A DNA stretch of 64,000 bases from Shewanella sp. MBTL60-112-B2 (GTDB lineage Bacteria > Pseudomonadota > Gammaproteobacteria > Enterobacterales > Shewanellaceae): NCBI RefSeq assembly GCF_019655055.1, contig NZ_BPFA01000007.1, forward strand, positions 1-64,000, read 5' to 3'. This document shows, piece by piece, positions 1 through 7,795 of this stretch (position 1 is the first letter of the stretch; the number at the start of each line of letters is the position of its first letter). A program made the translations under genes and the position numbers. The notes below the pieces were generated by a model. It was not told where the DNA came from. It did no database searches and worked only from the letters and a program-made list of their open reading frames with translations.

Positions 1-119
1 TCATAATGGTCTTCAATTTGAAGTGTAAAAAAATAATCAAGAAGCCAAATTATCAATAGAGAAAGCAGGGCAGTGATAATTCCCACTGTTACCGATAAAG
101 TATAAACATCTTTTTTCAT
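1..119 (-). CDS. small membrane protein, 3' end outside window (putative bacteriocin immunity/accessory)
   Basis: The reading frame starts at ATG 119 and is still open at base 1, giving at least 39 residues. It begins MKKDVYTLSVTVG and continues with one strongly hydrophobic segment (residues about 7-30), so it is probably a membrane protein. Its ATG overlaps the TGA of the upstream hydrophobic ORF (116-292) as ATGA, which suggests translational coupling. It lies just downstream of two double-glycine bacteriocin precursors, and small membrane immunity proteins are usual in that position. That role is inferred only from position and hydrophobicity; no family was recognised. Confidence 0.4.
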   Translation of the reverse strand, partial: MKKDVYTLSVTVGIITALLSLLIIWLLDYFFTLQIEDHY

Positions 120-292
120 ATTAAAATAAAGCATAATATTACAAGCAAAGCCAATAAAACAGGCGGGCAAATCCTCTCTTTTAATGACGCGAATTCATAA
201 GCAGGAAACTTTATCCCCGCCAGCGAAAAAATGCTCCTACCAATCTCATAAGACAATATAAAAAACGATTGAATCACTTGATAAAAAAGCAT
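116..292 (-). CDS. small hydrophobic protein, putative bacteriocin immunity protein
   Basis: ATG at 292 gives 58 residues with two hydrophobic stretches, near the N-terminus (LFYQVIQSFFIL) and at the C-terminus (PPVLLALLVILCFILI). The frame stays open upstream of this ATG, and a good AAGGAG lies at about 326-331, too far away for ATG 292; a non-ATG start nearer 315 is possible, so the start is uncertain. The stop overlaps the next start as ATGA. It follows the precursor genes on the same strand, after a hairpin at 333-367. Immunity is an inference from context; I do not recognise the family. Confidence 0.4.
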   Translation of the reverse strand: MLFYQVIQSFFILSYEIGRSIFSLAGIKFPAYEFASLKERICPPVLLALLVILCFILI

Positions 293-332
293 TACAAAAA
301 GTAAAATAACTTCAAGGATAACTGCTCTCCTT

Positions 333-367
333 ATAAATGTTCCCTCATCGGAGGAAGGAACATTTAT
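333..367 (-). other. 11-bp hairpin between bacteriocin precursor and putative immunity genes
   Basis: ATAAATGTTCC (333-343) and GGAACATTTAT (357-367) form a perfect 11-bp stem with a 13-nt loop. No T-run follows on the minus strand, where AAGGAGAG comes next. It is therefore more likely an mRNA-stabilising or attenuating structure that lowers or separates expression of the downstream ORFs than a simple terminator. Confidence 0.5.
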
Positions 368-384
368 TCAAAAATATTGTTCTA

Positions 385-522
385 CTAACTTAGTTTTTTA
401 GCTAAACGATATGTACCATAAATAGCCGCCGCTTGCCCTGCAAGGTGAATACCCGCTGCAACAATAAATGGCAATCCGCCACCCTTCACCAGCTTGATTT
501 CTGCTTTTGATAATTCTTTCAT
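385..522 (-). CDS. double-glycine leader bacteriocin (microcin-like) precursor
   Basis: This 45-residue ORF starts with MKELSKAEIKLVKGG, a classic class II/microcin V-type leader ending in GG, followed by a 30-residue mature region (GLPFIVAAGIHLAGQ and on to AKKLS). The mature part is small, hydrophobic and Gly/Ala-rich, with a basic C-terminus (YRLAKKLS), typical of pore-forming bacteriocins. AAGGGGGG lies 5-7 nt upstream of the ATG as a strong ribosome-binding site. It is 14 bases downstream of a second, frameshifted precursor, and on the same strand as the C39 exporter and HlyD adaptor that would cleave and export it. Leader type and context are clear; activity and target range are unknown. 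Confidence 0.75.
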   Translation of the reverse strand: MKELSKAEIKLVKGGGLPFIVAAGIHLAGQAAAIYGTYRLAKKLS

Positions 523-536
523 AAATCCCCCCTTAC

Positions 537-721
537 CTATAGTTTATTAGACGTACGGTGATTACCGTCATTATATTCCCATGTACCATCTGAAGATAAC
601 AGCGCTGATGCCGCCGCAAGCGCAATACGGATTAAGCCAACTCGCCCCCCCCATTAACCTGCTCAATCTCACTCAATGTTAGCTCTTCCATTTCAAACTC
701 TTTATTAATTAGACTTTGCAT
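537..721 (-). pseudogene. double-glycine bacteriocin precursor, frameshifted (possibly phase-variable) in an 8-G run
   Basis: ATG 721, preceded by AAGGAAG, encodes MQSLINKEFEMEELTLSE and then IEQVNGG, a leader close to that of colicin V. Right at the GG cleavage site is a run of eight G (C on the plus strand, 645-652). As given, the frame ends at once (GGGELA, stop). With one more G it continues for about 35 residues (GRVGLIRIALAAASALLSS, then DGTWEYNDGNHRTSNKL) to a TAG at 537-539, which looks like a genuine mature bacteriocin with a hydrophobic helix and polar tail. So the gene is either broken, switched off by slippage, or misread in the homopolymer. With the 45-residue peptide it may form a two-peptide bacteriocin. 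Confidence 0.65.
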
Positions 722-925
722 AATATCTTCCTTAATTTAAACTGTTTAACGTTATGTTTGCCTAAGAGCTTAATGACTCGATAAGAGTTACTAAGCCTTA
801 AGCGACTGACCAAGGGCGCGGTTTCCCGCTAAAGTTGCCTCGTCCTTGCTTTTAACCGATACAATATTTCGCTCTTTTTGAGCCAAATACCCCATCGTTT
901 AAAATTCTTTTCCCCTTTAGATGTG

Positions 926-3094
926 CTATTGCGCACCTTGCGCTAATTGCTGCATTTCTTCGGGCGTATACACCTTCCCCTGGTGCATCTCGACGATTCG
1001 CTGTGCTTGCTTTATGGTTTCTGGTCGGTGCGCAATGATGACTCGGGTCATATTAAGCTGTTTAATTTGCTCGCTGATTTTGGCTTCATTGTCGATATCC
1101 AGATGGCTAGTCGCCTCATCCATAAACAGCAAGCTTGGTTGCTGATACAAAGCTCTAGCGAGTAATAGCCGCTGCACTTGCCCACCAGAAAATTGACTGC
1201 CCATGTCCCCCACTAGCGTGTTATAACCCATGGTCATCTTACTAATGTCGTGCTCTATTGCAGCTAATTGTGCACATTGCTGCATACGCAAATAATTCGG
1301 CTCTGGGTCAAAGAAGGTTAAGTTGTCGGCGATAGAGCCGGATAAGAGCGTGTCATCTTGCATCACCGCAGCTATTTGCTGACGGTACTGAGTTAAACCG
1401 ATTTGAGTGATGTCTTGACCATCGAGTAAGATGCGCCCTTTGGTGGGGGTTAATAGCCCTAACATCAATTTCACTAAGGTGGTTTTACCGCAGCCCGATT
1501 CGCCCACAATGGCAACCGACTCGTTAGCATTGATGGTTAACGACACATTGTTAACCACATCTGGTTCGTTATCTGCATAACGGTAACTCACTCCCTCGAG
1601 CGTTAGCTTACCGGCCACGTTATTGAGTTGCAGCTTGCTATCACGATTCGCTTCTTGCTCATGCAAGGCTATATCTGAAATGCGGTCAAGGTGTAGGCGC
1701 AGCATTCGGAACAAGATAAGCTGTTCAATCAAGCTGGCAAAACGTTCTGTTAATTGGTTTTTGTAAGCGATAAAGGCCAAAACCATACCAATGGTCAAGC
1801 CACCACTCATCACAATGGTTGCTGCTAGGTAAACAACGATAATGTTCTCAATACCAAATAGCAGTTTATTGGCGGCATCAAAGCTAATATTGAGCTTGCC
1901 TAGGCGAATATCTGCGTTTATCACTTCGCTATAGAGGTTTTGCCACACACTTTGTCTTTGTGGCTCGCAGGTGAATAGCTTGATGGTTTGTATACCGCGA
2001 ATATTCTCTAAAAAGTTAGTCTGCTCTTTAGCACTGGCTTGAATCGACTCTTCCGTGGCGCGGTGTAATGGTCGATACAGTGCCAGTCGCAATATCGCGT
2101 ATATGGCAATAGCAGCAACTACGACTAACGTTAGTTTTACACTATAAACTAACATCATGATTAGCACGGCAATTGACATAACACCATCAACCACTGTTTC
2201 CACGAGGCCTGTTGTTAGGCGTTCACGCACCTGAGCTAACGAGCCAAAGCGTGATACTAAATCACCAATGTGGCGCTTCTCGAAATAGCTCATTGGTAGT
2301 TTTAACAGGTGCTGCAATAAGTTCACACCCATTTGCATATTGAGTAAGCTTGAGACTCTCAGTACTAACCAGCTGCGAACACCTGTCGTTACCACATTGA
2401 TTATGGCTAATAAGCCAAAGCCGATGGCGAGCACCACTAAAAGGGGTTTATCGTGGCTAATCAATACTTCATCGACCACCCACTGCATGTAGTAAGGCGT
2501 GACTAGGGCGAAAACTTGCAGCAAAATCGATAACACAAATAGGGTGACTAAGGTTTTAGTTAACCCGGTCATTTTGCTCCACAGCTGCGATAATCGCATC
2601 TGCTGACGCTCATCTTGCTGCTGAAAGCCTTTTGTTGGCGTAAGTTCTAGCGCAATACCAGTAAAATGCTCGGTGAACTCTTTTAGAGTTAACTTTCTTT
2701 TACCTAAAGCAGGGTCATTTATTGTAACGCTAGATTTTGTAACACCGGTGAGCACCACAAAATGATTCATATCCCAGTGCAGCACGCAAGGCAAAGACAG
2801 TTTACCGACCTCTTCTATTGGGCATTTAAGCGCTCGACTAGCTAGCCCCATACTGTCACTGAGCGTAATAAGCTGCTGTAAGTTCATGCCCTTCAAATCT
2901 GCGGTAAAGCGCTTTCTTAACGCCGCCATATCTAGCTTGTGACCATGAAAGCTAGCAATCATTGCCACACAAGCAAGGCCGCACTCAGCCATTTCGGCCT
3001 GCAAAATGAGTGGCACACGCTTTTTACCCGAAAACTCTAGCAGCTCAATAGGATCCGATGGAGGATTGATGCTATCTGTAGACTTAGCCACCAT
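926..3094 (-). CDS. peptidase-containing ABC exporter (C39 bacteriocin-processing transporter, CvaB-like)
   Basis: This 722-residue protein cleaves double-glycine leaders and exports the mature peptide across the inner membrane. The N-terminal C39 peptidase domain (about 25-155) has the expected catalytic residues: Gln32, Cys38 (AECGLACVAM), His111 (MNHFVVL) and Asp127 (INDPALG). A six-helix ABC membrane domain follows (about 180-460), then the ATPase with Walker A GESGCGKTT, signature FSGGQVQR and Walker B LLFMDEATSHLD. The start overlaps the stop of the HlyD-type gene by one base (TAATG), so the two are co-translated. The precursors downstream on the same strand are the obvious substrates. 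All key residues are present, so it should be active. Confidence 0.93.
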   Translation of the reverse strand: MVAKSTDSINPPSDPIELLEFSGKKRVPLILQAEMAECGLACVAMIASFHGHKLDMAALRKRFTADLKGMNLQQLITLSDSMGLASRALKCPIEEVGKLSLPCVLHWDMNHFVVLTGVTKSSVTINDPALGKRKLTLKEFTEHFTGIALELTPTKGFQQQDERQQMRLSQLWSKMTGLTKTLVTLFVLSILLQVFALVTPYYMQWVVDEVLISHDKPLLVVLAIGFGLLAIINVVTTGVRSWLVLRVSSLLNMQMGVNLLQHLLKLPMSYFEKRHIGDLVSRFGSLAQVRERLTTGLVETVVDGVMSIAVLIMMLVYSVKLTLVVVAAIAIYAILRLALYRPLHRATEESIQASAKEQTNFLENIRGIQTIKLFTCEPQRQSVWQNLYSEVINADIRLGKLNISFDAANKLLFGIENIIVVYLAATIVMSGGLTIGMVLAFIAYKNQLTERFASLIEQLILFRMLRLHLDRISDIALHEQEANRDSKLQLNNVAGKLTLEGVSYRYADNEPDVVNNVSLTINANESVAIVGESGCGKTTLVKLMLGLLTPTKGRILLDGQDITQIGLTQYRQQIAAVMQDDTLLSGSIADNLTFFDPEPNYLRMQQCAQLAAIEHDISKMTMGYNTLVGDMGSQFSGGQVQRLLLARALYQQPSLLFMDEATSHLDIDNEAKISEQIKQLNMTRVIIAHRPETIKQAQRIVEMHQGKVYTPEEMQQLAQGAQ

Positions 3095-4341
3095 TAGCCA
3101 ACCCTCCCTTGCAAGCTATAGATTGGATCAAGTAACCAATCCAACAAACTACGTCTATCAAGCACAATATCAGCTTCGAGTAACATGCCGCTTTTTAAAG
3201 GGAAGCTATCGCCATAAGCCAACATGTCTTGCTTAGATAGCTGGGTTCGAATGCGGTATACTGGTTCAGATAGCGCAACGGGCACTTTAGCCTCACCATC
3301 AAGCAGTAGCGCTTTATCGATGCGAGAAACACGGCTTTCTAAAAACCCAAAACGTTGATAGGGAAAAGCATCAAAACGTAGCCTTGCTTCATCGCCTGTT
3401 TTAACAAAACCTGCGCTACGGGTCGGAAGCAGCAGCTCAGCGACCAACTGTGCTCCTTGAGGGATAAGGCTCATTAATGGGCGATTTGTAGCAATAAACT
3501 CGCCCTCGACAACTTGAATAGAAGCAACGGTTCCGGCTTCAGCGGCACGGATAACAAAGCGGTAGCTGTTTTCTGTTTCATCTATTTGGCGCTTAAGCTC
3601 CGAGCGACGTCTTTCAATATCACCGTCTTTAAGCGAAAATTGACTCGGTAATATATCTAATTCAGACAGTGCGTCATTAAGCTGGCTTTGTATTTGTACT
3701 TGGTTAGACTTAAGGTTTTCTATCTCTTGTCTTACTGTGATTAACTTTTGTTGCTGAGATTGGTAATCTAGTGTCGATAAATAACCATCATCAAACAGCT
3801 TTTGATGCTGGGCCTGTTGCTTAAGTTGCAACGCCAACTTTTCAGTTAATAAAGTCTCTAATTTTACAGACACATTTAATGCTTTCTTATTATCAGTAAT
3901 AGCGTTTTTTAGACGTTGGGTCTCTTTTGCCAATAAAGATTGGTTAACTCTTTGCTCGGTCGTTAATAAAGTCAGCTGTAGCTTAAGTTCATCTATTAAC
4001 GACTCACTCAGTTCTTCACCTGAAAGCATGCTGCGACTTAATACAATTGTTGCTAATGGCGAGCCTTTTTTAATTATGTCACCTTCAGACACATGTAAGA
4101 CATCGATATTGCCACTGCGATTAGCATAAGTTTTAATTAAGCCTTTATCAGGCACCAAATAACCACGAACGGTTTCTTTACGGGCGTAATGAGAAAAAGA
4201 CAGGAAAAAGATAATGGCTATAATAATACAAAGCAAAATAGTAGCAGACACATAGATACTTATTGGCTGAGCCAACGACACATCTCCATGTAACTTTTGT
4301 TTTTGCGCCTCGACGGCCTGCTGACGAAATAACCCTGACAT
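3094..4341 (-). CDS. HlyD-family periplasmic adaptor for bacteriocin secretion (CvaA-like)
   Basis: This 415-residue membrane-fusion protein links the inner-membrane exporter to an outer-membrane TolC-type channel. There is a short cytoplasmic N-terminus, one membrane helix (about 29-50, IYVSATILLCIIIAIIFFLS), a lipoyl-like half (GNIDVLHVSEGDIIKKGSPLA), long coiled coils rich in Gln and Leu (about 125-260) and the second lipoyl/barrel half (AGTVASIQVVEGEFI). Length and order fit the CvaA/RaxA group. It is the first gene of the secretion unit, with GGAAGTGAT before the ATG. No TolC gene lies in the window, so the housekeeping TolC is presumably used. Confidence 0.9.
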   Translation of the reverse strand: MSGLFRQQAVEAQKQKLHGDVSLAQPISIYVSATILLCIIIAIIFFLSFSHYARKETVRGYLVPDKGLIKTYANRSGNIDVLHVSEGDIIKKGSPLATIVLSRSMLSGEELSESLIDELKLQLTLLTTEQRVNQSLLAKETQRLKNAITDNKKALNVSVKLETLLTEKLALQLKQQAQHQKLFDDGYLSTLDYQSQQQKLITVRQEIENLKSNQVQIQSQLNDALSELDILPSQFSLKDGDIERRRSELKRQIDETENSYRFVIRAAEAGTVASIQVVEGEFIATNRPLMSLIPQGAQLVAELLLPTRSAGFVKTGDEARLRFDAFPYQRFGFLESRVSRIDKALLLDGEAKVPVALSEPVYRIRTQLSKQDMLAYGDSFPLKSGMLLEADIVLDRRSLLDWLLDPIYSLQGRVG

Positions 4342-4601
4342 ATCACTTCCATGTAATTAAACTATTCAAAAGTTGCTTTTGAAACACACTGAAACAACTC
4401 ACAACAATTTCGCAACACTCTATCTTAAAAAACATGTTCTGCAATACTTCTAATAATGAAAAAATTTCATATTTACTAATTTAGCCAGCAACAATAATTC
4501 GAATTCAGCCATAGCATACCTAAGAGTTAACTTACTCTCTCATAGTTAGTTAGCTATTATTCCTAGAATAAAATTAATCCCCTTGGCGCAAAAACCAAGC
4601 A
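4342..4601. other. intergenic region upstream of the bacteriocin secretion operon
   Basis: AT-rich non-coding DNA that must carry the promoter of the HlyD-type gene on the minus strand. No convincing -35/-10 pair, Fur box or CRP site was found. Confidence 0.4.
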
Positions 4602-4635
4602 ACAAAAAAGGCTATGAACCTAAGCTCATAGCCTT
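4602..4635 (-). terminator. intrinsic terminator after the M20 hydrolase gene
   Basis: On the minus strand AAGGCTATGA pairs with TCATAGCCTT across an 8-nt loop and is followed by TTTTTTGTTG. It ends the four-gene minus-strand catabolic operon and separates it from the bacteriocin genes. Confidence 0.85.
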
Positions 4636-4688
4636 CTATATCGACCTCGTTTGAGGCAAAACTCAAACTCAGTTAACTCATGTGCTAA

Positions 4689-5843
4689 TTACTTAGCCAA
4701 ACACTGTTCAACAAGCGTCTGCCAGTATCTCAGACCAGATACCAAGATATTGTCGTTAAAGTCGTAAGTTGGCTTGTGTAACGCCACGCTACCACAACCA
4801 CAGCCAGCACCGTTACCCACTAGGATATAACAACCTGGTGCTTCACGTAGCATGAACGAGAAGTCTTCACTGATAGTGAACGGCTGACAGCTGCCGTTAA
4901 CTTTATCTTCGCCAACCACTGTTTCAGCAGCGCGAACAGCATATGCTGTTTCAGCTGGGGTGTTGATAGTTGATAAGAAGCTGTTGTTAAACTTGTAAGT
5001 GTAATCAACGCCTGCAGACATACACTGACCTGCTACAACACGCTCAAGGGCTTTTTCAATCTTGTTTAACGCGATATCAGTAAAGCTACGAGTATCACCT
5101 GTGATAGTCACTTTAGTTGGGATAACGTTAACTGTACCGTTTGTAGCGAACTCAGTTACCGAAATAACTGCTGTTTCGTCAATCGCGCTTAGGTTACGCG
5201 ATACGATAGTTTGAATTGCAGTGACGATTTGCGCGCCAACCACGATTGGGTCGGTACCCATGTGTGGCATTGCCGCGTGGCCGCCAGTAGCCAGTACTTC
5301 GATTTCGAAGCTACTTTCGCTTGCCATTACTGAGTGTGGGCGAGTCACAAAGTGACCAGCTTCAATACCCGGTAGGTTATGCATCGCGTACACGCCGTCG
5401 ATTTTCCAGCGAGTGAATAGGCCGTCAGCGATCATCGCTTTAGCGCCAGTGCCACGCTCTTCATCTGGTTGGAAGATGAAGTAAACCGTACCATCAAAGT
5501 TTTTAGTTTGTGCAAGCTCGTGAGCAGCAGCCAGTAGCATTGCCGTGTGACCGTCGTGACCACAAGCGTGCATTGCGCCTTCGTTTACTGATGCGTAATC
5601 GAAAGTGTTTTCTTCATGAATATGTAGGGCGTCCATGTCAGCACGTAGACCAATTGAACGGTCGCTATCGCCACACTTTAAAATACCTACAACGCCAGTG
5701 CCGCCGATGCCAGTGTGCACTTCAATGCCAAACTCTTCTAGTTTAGCTGCTACAAATGCTGCAGTCTCGTGCTCTTGGGTACCAAACTCTGGGTGCTGGT
5801 GAATGTGATGACGCCACTCAATAACTTTCTGTTCGATATTCAT
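4689..5843 (-). CDS. M20 family amidohydrolase/peptidase
   Basis: A 384-residue cytosolic metal-dependent amidohydrolase of the N-acyl-amino-acid/hippurate hydrolase type. Metal and active-site motifs are visible: RADMDALHI, MHACGHDGHTA (Cys and His ligands) and the catalytic Glu region FQPDEERGTGAK. An inserted dimerisation domain (about 180-295) is of normal size. It is the last gene of the operon M24 - racemase family - DMT transporter - M20, divergent from diaminopropionate ammonia-lyase and RidA. An M20 protein also sits next to diaminopropionate ammonia-lyase in E. coli (ygeX-ygeY), so it may remove an acyl or amino-acid group from a diaminopropionate derivative. The substrate is inferred, not shown. 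Confidence 0.85.
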   Translation of the reverse strand: MNIEQKVIEWRHHIHQHPEFGTQEHETAAFVAAKLEEFGIEVHTGIGGTGVVGILKCGDSDRSIGLRADMDALHIHEENTFDYASVNEGAMHACGHDGHTAMLLAAAHELAQTKNFDGTVYFIFQPDEERGTGAKAMIADGLFTRWKIDGVYAMHNLPGIEAGHFVTRPHSVMASESSFEIEVLATGGHAAMPHMGTDPIVVGAQIVTAIQTIVSRNLSAIDETAVISVTEFATNGTVNVIPTKVTITGDTRSFTDIALNKIEKALERVVAGQCMSAGVDYTYKFNNSFLSTINTPAETAYAVRAAETVVGEDKVNGSCQPFTISEDFSFMLREAPGCYILVGNGAGCGCGSVALHKPTYDFNDNILVSGLRYWQTLVEQCLAK

Positions 5844-5867
5844 ATGCTTTTCTCTTTATAACAACAA

Positions 5868-5888
5868 ACCGGTGACTAGGTCACCGGT
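5868..5888 (-). other. intercistronic hairpin
   Basis: ACCGGTGAC and GTCACCGGT form a perfect 9-bp stem with a TAG loop between the DMT transporter and the M20 gene. The following T-run is short and interrupted. It may partly terminate or stabilise the transcript, giving less of the last gene. Confidence 0.55.
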
Positions 5889-5925
5889 GATAAAAATTAA
5901 TTTAATTTGCTAACTGAATACTCAG

Positions 5926-6912
5926 TTACTGGCTGCGACATGGCTTAGGTGCAACTGGCAGCTCAGCTTCAACTTCTTCCGCTTTTGCCTTGTTCTTGTT
6001 ACCCAACTTCATGAAGGCAATCATCGAAGTAATTACCACTGCGATAGCAATCAAGCGCATTGGTGTTACCTGCTCACCTAGAGCAAATACCGCTAGGATG
6101 AATGAAGATAGTGGCATTAGGTTTAGCGCCATACCGGTACCGTCAACACCTACACGCTCCATACCATAGATGTAAACTAGGTAGCTCATACCAGAGATAC
6201 ACACACCTAAGATAACGATACAAAGAATACGTAGTGGCGAGCTGAATACGTTCAATGCAGAGCTAAAGTCAGCGCCTACAACTAGCAGGTACAAACCAAA
6301 ACCTAGTGCAGCGAATACAAACTGGTGGAACATAGTCGCAACTGAACCGTACTTGTCAGCTAGTTTGGCACGAGCGTAAGCCATGGTTGCAAAGCTTGCT
6401 GCTGAGCCGAAACAGATTAGGTGACCAATGTTGAAGCCTTGTGTTTCAGACTGTGGGTCCATCACTAGAATCGCCACACCTAGGAAAGCACCTAGTGCAC
6501 ACATGATTTGCATTACAGTGAAACGCTCACCGTGACGTAGGAAACCAACACTCAAGATTAGGATTGGGATCAAACCTTGGATCACGCCGTTTTCAGAGGC
6601 AGTAATATAATCCAAAGACAGGAATGATAGGAAGCTGAAAGAACCTTGACCAATGATACCGCAACATGCAGCCCAGAAGATGTCCTTACGGTTTTCCCAG
6701 TTAAGTTTGAAATCGGCTTTCTTAGTCATCTTGCCAGTTGCAAGACCGATGTTGAAAATCAAACCTAGTGTAATAAATGCAACAGTGTAACGTAACCAAA
6801 CAAGTACTTGAGGATCCATCACCTCAAGAATTGGTGTACCAACAATCCACGGAATACCCCAAAGTAGACCTACGAAAATTGCAGCCATCCAACCTTTTTG
6901 TGTATTAGTCAT
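5926..6912 (-). CDS. EamA/DMT superfamily transporter
   Basis: A 328-residue inner-membrane protein with ten hydrophobic segments in two repeated five-helix EamA halves. It starts MTNTQKGWMAAIFVGLLWG and has the typical ERVGVDGTGMALNLMPL near the last repeat. Members export or import amino acids and other small metabolites. Its place between a racemase-family gene and an M20 hydrolase suggests that it carries the substrate or product of this catabolic operon, perhaps a diaminopropionate-related amino acid. Direction and substrate cannot be read from the sequence. The charged tail after residue 300 (KNKAKAEEVEAELP) is cytoplasmic. Confidence 0.85.
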   Translation of the reverse strand: MTNTQKGWMAAIFVGLLWGIPWIVGTPILEVMDPQVLVWLRYTVAFITLGLIFNIGLATGKMTKKADFKLNWENRKDIFWAACCGIIGQGSFSFLSFLSLDYITASENGVIQGLIPILILSVGFLRHGERFTVMQIMCALGAFLGVAILVMDPQSETQGFNIGHLICFGSAASFATMAYARAKLADKYGSVATMFHQFVFAALGFGLYLLVVGADFSSALNVFSSPLRILCIVILGVCISGMSYLVYIYGMERVGVDGTGMALNLMPLSSFILAVFALGEQVTPMRLIAIAVVITSMIAFMKLGNKNKAKAEEVEAELPVAPKPCRSQ

Positions 6913-6951
6913 TATTATTCTTCCAACAATTTTGTATCGGTAGTCAACAGC

Positions 6952-7731
6952 TTAAGCTGTTTGATTATTAAGTAATTTGCCGTAACCTGGGCATTGAGCC
7001 ACGTTGCCGGTTAGGTGCATTGCATGCCAGAACATTGCAGAGTTGCTGCATACCACTGGGATGCCGAATTTGGCTTCGATCTCTTCGATATAATCGAGTA
7101 CACGTAAGTTAGTGCATGACATAAATACTAATTCTGCATCAGAATCTTTTAGCATCTGCTCAAGTGCTTCGAACATAGATTCTTTAGCTACTAGGGTGAT
7201 GTCGGTATCACGTTCGATACCAAGTGAACCTAGTGTTACTACGTCAAAATCTGCATCAGTTAACTGCTGGTACAGTGGGTAGTTAACGCTAGTTGGGTAT
7301 GGAGAGAACACGGCAATTTTCTTTGCATTCAAGTGTTTGAATGATGCTTTAGCCGCTGTCCATGGGTTGGTAGCAGGAATATCACCACGGTTTTGAGTCA
7401 GTAGGCCCGCTACTTTCTCTTCGCCGATAATGATTGAAGCTGATGTGCAGCCAAATGCCATTACATCCATTGGCAAACCAGTAGCAATCAAGTCAGATGC
7501 TTCAACGATTCCGCTAGCGATTTTATCAAGTGCTTCAGGAGTCATTTCGCTTGAGTAGTACACGCGAGAACTAAACACGCCAGCTTGAGTGCCGAGTAAC
7601 TTAGCCCAATCCATTTCTAGACTGTGGTCTGTGCTTAATTGCACTAGACCGATATGTACGCGGTTAATTCTTGGTGCCTGCTTATGCTCAAGCGGCTGTT
7701 CAAACGAGGTAAAGGCTTCAAAACTCATCAT
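6952..7731 (-). CDS. Asp/Glu racemase / maleate isomerase family protein (EutA-like)
   Basis: About 259 residues from ATG 7731, which has GAAGAG upstream; an in-frame ATG at 7779 would add 16 residues with no similarity to the family core. Two cysteines in conserved settings, MAFGCTSAS and FMSCTNLR, are the acid/base pair of the Asp/Glu racemase, maleate isomerase and arylmalonate decarboxylase superfamily. The closest recognisable relatives are EutA-type proteins found with M24 hydrolases in ectoine-use loci. Here it lies 64 bases after an M24 gene. It may epimerise a substrate so that the downstream ammonia-lyase, which probably accepts only one enantiomer, can use it; this is inference. 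Confidence 0.75.
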   Translation of the reverse strand: MMSFEAFTSFEQPLEHKQAPRINRVHIGLVQLSTDHSLEMDWAKLLGTQAGVFSSRVYYSSEMTPEALDKIASGIVEASDLIATGLPMDVMAFGCTSASIIIGEEKVAGLLTQNRGDIPATNPWTAAKASFKHLNAKKIAVFSPYPTSVNYPLYQQLTDADFDVVTLGSLGIERDTDITLVAKESMFEALEQMLKDSDAELVFMSCTNLRVLDYIEEIEAKFGIPVVCSNSAMFWHAMHLTGNVAQCPGYGKLLNNQTA

Positions 7732-7795
7732 AATGAGATGCTCTTCAGTAATGATGTCCCCAGCTCCTTTTGGAGACATCAATGGCTATATTAAG

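Noticed and set aside
791..895. 34-residue minus-strand ORF (MGYLAQKERNIVSVKSK...) between exporter and precursor genes
   Set aside because: No double-glycine site, no membrane segment and only a badly spaced AAGGGG; it may be simple leader sequence of the precursor transcript.
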